NCBI GenBank assembly: GCA_030606805.1 | Contig: JAUWFS010000183.1 | Location: 1 to 7,000 of the forward strand | DNA length: 7,000 nucleotides | Reading direction: 5' to 3' | From: B13-G4 sp030606805 | GTDB lineage: Bacteria; Desulfobacterota; Desulfobacteria; Desulfobacterales; ETH-SRB1 | In this document: positions 5,175-7,000 of the stretch, piece by piece | Numbering within the stretch: position 1 is the first letter of the stretch | How the letters are laid out: each line of letters starts with the position of its first letter | Notes under the pieces: generated by a model | What the model was told of the DNA's origin: nothing | The model's database searches: none | Seen by the model: the letters and a program-made list of their open reading frames with translations, nothing else | Made by a program: the position numbers and the translations under genes

Positions 5175-5449
5175 CAGATTTCCTTCAGAAGCTTTTTTAA
5201 CTTTTCCCTGTCCGCTTCAAGGCTGTCGAAAGCGAAGTAGTCGTCATAAGCGTCGTCTTCACTCACAAACCCATCTTTTACTCTGGAATCCAGCTCAAAA
5301 ACGTTCTTTACACCATATTTCTTTGCGAGAAGGAAAATTTCGCTTTCGACCTTTGAAAGCTTCTGCATAAGATAAGCTCTGACACTCTCCCTTATGAGTT
5401 CATTGGAGTTGATTTGCAGTTCATTAGCTGCAATAGCAATAAGATCCAT
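5174..5449 (-). CDS. tumA: TumA-type antitoxin, partner of TumE
   Basis: The 91-residue acidic protein precedes and overlaps the toxin gene, the usual order for type II modules. The N-terminal part (ELQINSNELIRESVRAYL, 10-27) looks like a small helical DNA-binding fold, possibly ribbon-helix-helix. It is followed by a helix with AKKYGVKNVFELDSRVKDG and an acidic, aspartate/tyrosine-rich stretch EDDAYDDYFAFDSLE (64-78) that probably contacts the toxin. ATG at 5449 has AAGGAGA about 7 nt upstream. A promoter with an inverted repeat lies directly upstream, consistent with autoregulation by the TumA-TumE complex (inference from the family). Confidence 0.7.
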   Translation of the reverse strand: MDLIAIAANELQINSNELIRESVRAYLMQKLSKVESEIFLLAKKYGVKNVFELDSRVKDGFVSEDDAYDDYFAFDSLEADREKLKKLLKEI

Positions 5450-5470
5450 GATACTTCTCCTTATGATTTT

Positions 5471-5498
5471 ACTATAAATATTGTATCATTATATACAA
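5471..5498 (-). promoter_or_regulatory. Promoter and operator-like inverted repeat of the toxin-antitoxin operon
   Basis: On the - strand, TTGTAT (5493-5498) and TATAGT (5471-5476) are 16 nt apart. The -35 hexamer is one arm of the inverted repeat TTGTAT-ATAATG-ATACAA (5481-5498), so a bound repressor would block polymerase. Two AAAAAAGCT-type direct repeats lie just upstream (about 5495-5525). This supports independent, autoregulated expression of the pair. Confidence 0.5.
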
Positions 5499-5635
5499 AA
5501 AAAGCTCTTATTTGTAAAAAAGCTTACTTTTATTTTAACAGGTTGTTGCTTTTTGGATTAACACCTTTATTTTAAGCTACTCTATGAACTCACTATATTG
5601 ACAACACGCCGTAACTTTCTGTATGTTCCAGCTCC

Positions 5636-5662
5636 AAAAGGCCTAACGACTTAGCCTTTTTT
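5636..5662. terminator. Hairpin terminator after the cas3 region
   Basis: AAAAGGCCTAA (5636-5646) pairs with TTAGCCTTTT (5651-5660) with one bulged C and a 4-nt loop. The + strand has six consecutive T at 5657-5662; the - strand has a four-T tail, so it may work in both directions, better on +. On the - strand it closes the cas3 transcript just after the short frame's stop codon and insulates the downstream toxin-antitoxin operon. Confidence 0.5.
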
Positions 5663-5780
5663 CCTGTAATACTTGCAGGTTATAGTACACTTTTTTCCCG
5701 CTCTGTTTCTTTTCTCCAGTTAAATTTTCAATAAAATTGAATGCCTGATCCCAAGTCAAAGAAATAATTAAAATATACAA
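5643..5780 (-). pseudogene. Short frame after cas3 sharing the YNLQVLQ C-terminus
   Basis: A 45-codon frame from a TTG at 5780 overlaps the end of cas3 by 13 nt. It contains TWDQAFNFIENLTGEKKQSG and ends KKVYYNLQVLQEKRLSR. There is no Shine-Dalgarno sequence. Its last 13 residues parallel the end of the 39-aa ORF at 3422-3541 (YNLQVLQ then E/D, K, R/K), because both encode copies of the 38-bp repeat; upstream the two do not resemble each other. It may be the 3' remnant of a gene once lying between cas3 and its neighbour, or a small cas3-coupled gene. I do not recognise it. Confidence 0.3.
5647..5684. repeat. 38-bp repeat, copy 2
   Basis: This is the partner of 3429-3466, 2218 bp away in the same orientation. 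Its core CCTGTAATACTTGCAGG has one base changed from the perfect palindrome of copy 1. It overlaps the hairpin terminator after cas3. Confidence 0.75.
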
Positions 5781-7000
5781 CTTGAAGCACTACTATCTAA
5801 ATCTTTTAAATTCAATCCCTTTCCTGGGATATAGTAGTCATCTCTTAATAAATAAAAGCATCCCAGAGGTTCTGCTATTTCTTCAGGAATAATATCTTTA
5901 TTCGCCCATACAGAAATTGTCAGTTTTGCCAATCTTGATTTTAAAGAACGTATTTTGCGCTTTTTTTCCCATATATCCTCAATTTCCAAAGCCTGCTCAA
6001 GAGCATTTTTTAATGGTAATTCGCTTTCTTCAGGTTCATCCTGCGAAATAACAATAAAATTATACTTACTGTTATCATTACGCAAAAGTTTTTTTATATC
6101 TAATTCTTCTCTCCAATATCTCCAGTCTTCCGCCTTTTGCCTGCCAATATCTTGTGAATTTTTAAGCATTTTGAAATAATCGGTAACTAATGGAAAAATA
6201 TTTTCTTCGGGGATACGACTTTTATTTTGTGCTAATATTACTGCTGTTTTCTCCAGAAGTGTTTTATCATAAATAAAACCTGAAAATTTTGACCCATTTT
6301 CATTTACCAATGTTATAATTTTAATTTTAGCTCTTTTTTTTAACCCGTTTCTGTTACAACGCCCTGCACATTGCACAATAGAATCAAGCGGCGCAAAATC
6401 ACGAATAGCAAAATCCATATCAATATCTACACCGGCTTCAATGCATTGAGTTGCTATAACAAGGCAGGGTTTATTTTTTTTAATTTTCTCGATATTTGCT
6501 AATCGTTCTTTTGGCGTTACATCTGCGCTTAAAAAGAAAACATCGCATTTGATTTTATCTTCGAGAGAATCAAGAACCGCCCTTGCAGATGCTCTTGTGT
6601 TTAAAACTATTAAACATCTTTGGGAATGCCAGTTTTCATCATCAATTCTTTTAATACAGTTTTCTATAAAATTGTTCAGATTAACTGAATTTGTAAGGTT
6701 TAAAATCAATTCATATCTGTTCTGTTGGACAAAGATTTTTTCAGGGTGGGAAACCAATTCTGATGTTTGTATAAATTCAGGTTGAGTTGCGGACATTATC
6801 AATGTTTTTGTATTGATTTTTTCAGAAATTAAATTTAACGCAACTGATAATGGTTGCCATAAAATAAGAGGCAGTGCCTGTATCTCATCAATAACAATCA
6901 ATGCATCTGCAAGATTATGAAACCTCATGAGATGCCTGTTTTTTGATGATAAGAGAGTGTATAAGAATTGATCAAAGGTTGTTATTATAAAATCGTAATC
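5768..7000 (-). CDS. cas3: CRISPR-associated helicase-nuclease Cas3, C-terminal 410 residues (5' end outside window)
   Basis: Cas3 is recruited by a type I Cascade complex bound to target DNA, and unwinds and degrades it. The window holds the second half of the SF2 helicase. Counting from the window edge, TTFDQFLYTLL is at residues 7-17, the DExx box DEIQ at 38-41, SAT at 70-72, NTRASA near 134, VIATQCIEAGVDID at 181-194, and QCAGRCNRNG at 210-219. The frame stays open to position 7000, so the ATG at 6928 is internal. The HD nuclease domain and Walker A are presumably beyond the edge. The C-terminus (FYLLRDDYYIPGKGLNLK) looks complete and like I-B or I-A type Cas3, but the subtype cannot be fixed from this part. 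All visible helicase motifs are intact. Confidence 0.92.
   Translation of the reverse strand, partial: DYDFIITTFDQFLYTLLSSKNRHLMRFHNLADALIVIDEIQALPLILWQPLSVALNLISEKINTKTLIMSATQPEFIQTSELVSHPEKIFVQQNRYELILNLTNSVNLNNFIENCIKRIDDENWHSQRCLIVLNTRASARAVLDSLEDKIKCDVFFLSADVTPKERLANIEKIKKNKPCLVIATQCIEAGVDIDMDFAIRDFAPLDSIVQCAGRCNRNGLKKRAKIKIITLVNENGSKFSGFIYDKTLLEKTAVILAQNKSRIPEENIFPLVTDYFKMLKNSQDIGRQKAEDWRYWREELDIKKLLRNDNSKYNFIVISQDEPEESELPLKNALEQALEIEDIWEKKRKIRSLKSRLAKLTISVWANKDIIPEEIAEPLGCFYLLRDDYYIPGKGLNLKDLDSSASSCIF

Noticed and set aside
5599..5626. TTGACA on the + strand as a promoter
   Set aside because: There is no acceptable -10 at the right distance and no + strand gene downstream.

Overview
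The window is AT-rich bacterial chromosome with two parts of different character. The housekeeping genes (rpmB, folC, rpsU, adk) and especially the adenylate kinase, with its N-terminus MNILFFGPNGSGKGTQG, SGAIFR AMP-site motif and unusual zinc-type LID, look to me like a sulfate-reducer-type Desulfobacterota genome. This is a judgement from remembered family sequences, not a search result.

Positions 1-3230 form the conserved core. rpmB (50S protein L28, zinc-ribbon form) lies on the + strand. Facing it on the - strand are adk, rpsU and folC. adk has a good sigma-70-type promoter, a roughly 120-nt leader that can fold, and a strong 12-bp terminator. rpsU ends in its own terminator, and the folC start codon lies just beyond that terminator's U-tract.

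Positions 3240-7000 form an accessory island, entirely on the - strand as far as I can read it. In transcription order it holds: the 3' part of a type I cas3 (helicase domain, gene running off the window end); a short relic or small ORF ending in a terminator; a two-gene toxin-antitoxin operon of the TumA/TumE (DUF6516) kind with its own promoter and operator-like inverted repeat; cas4; a DUF6922-like gene overlapping a truncated AbiEii-type nucleotidyltransferase; a 39-codon ORF with a consensus ribosome binding site; a single CRISPR-type repeat overlapping the stop of that ORF; and the tail of an unidentified coding frame. No cas1 or cas2 lies between cas4 and the repeat.

My reading is that this is a decayed or rebuilt CRISPR-Cas locus. 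The helicase-nuclease and cas4 survive, the adaptation genes and array are gone or elsewhere, and toxin-antitoxin modules and gene fragments fill the space. Two copies of a 38-bp sequence (33 of 38 identical, with a palindromic core) lie about 2.2 kb apart, one next to the lone repeat and one just after cas3, so they bracket the remodelled segment. The most interesting open question is whether the mini-ORF plus lone repeat is debris or a functional CRISPR-linked addiction element.
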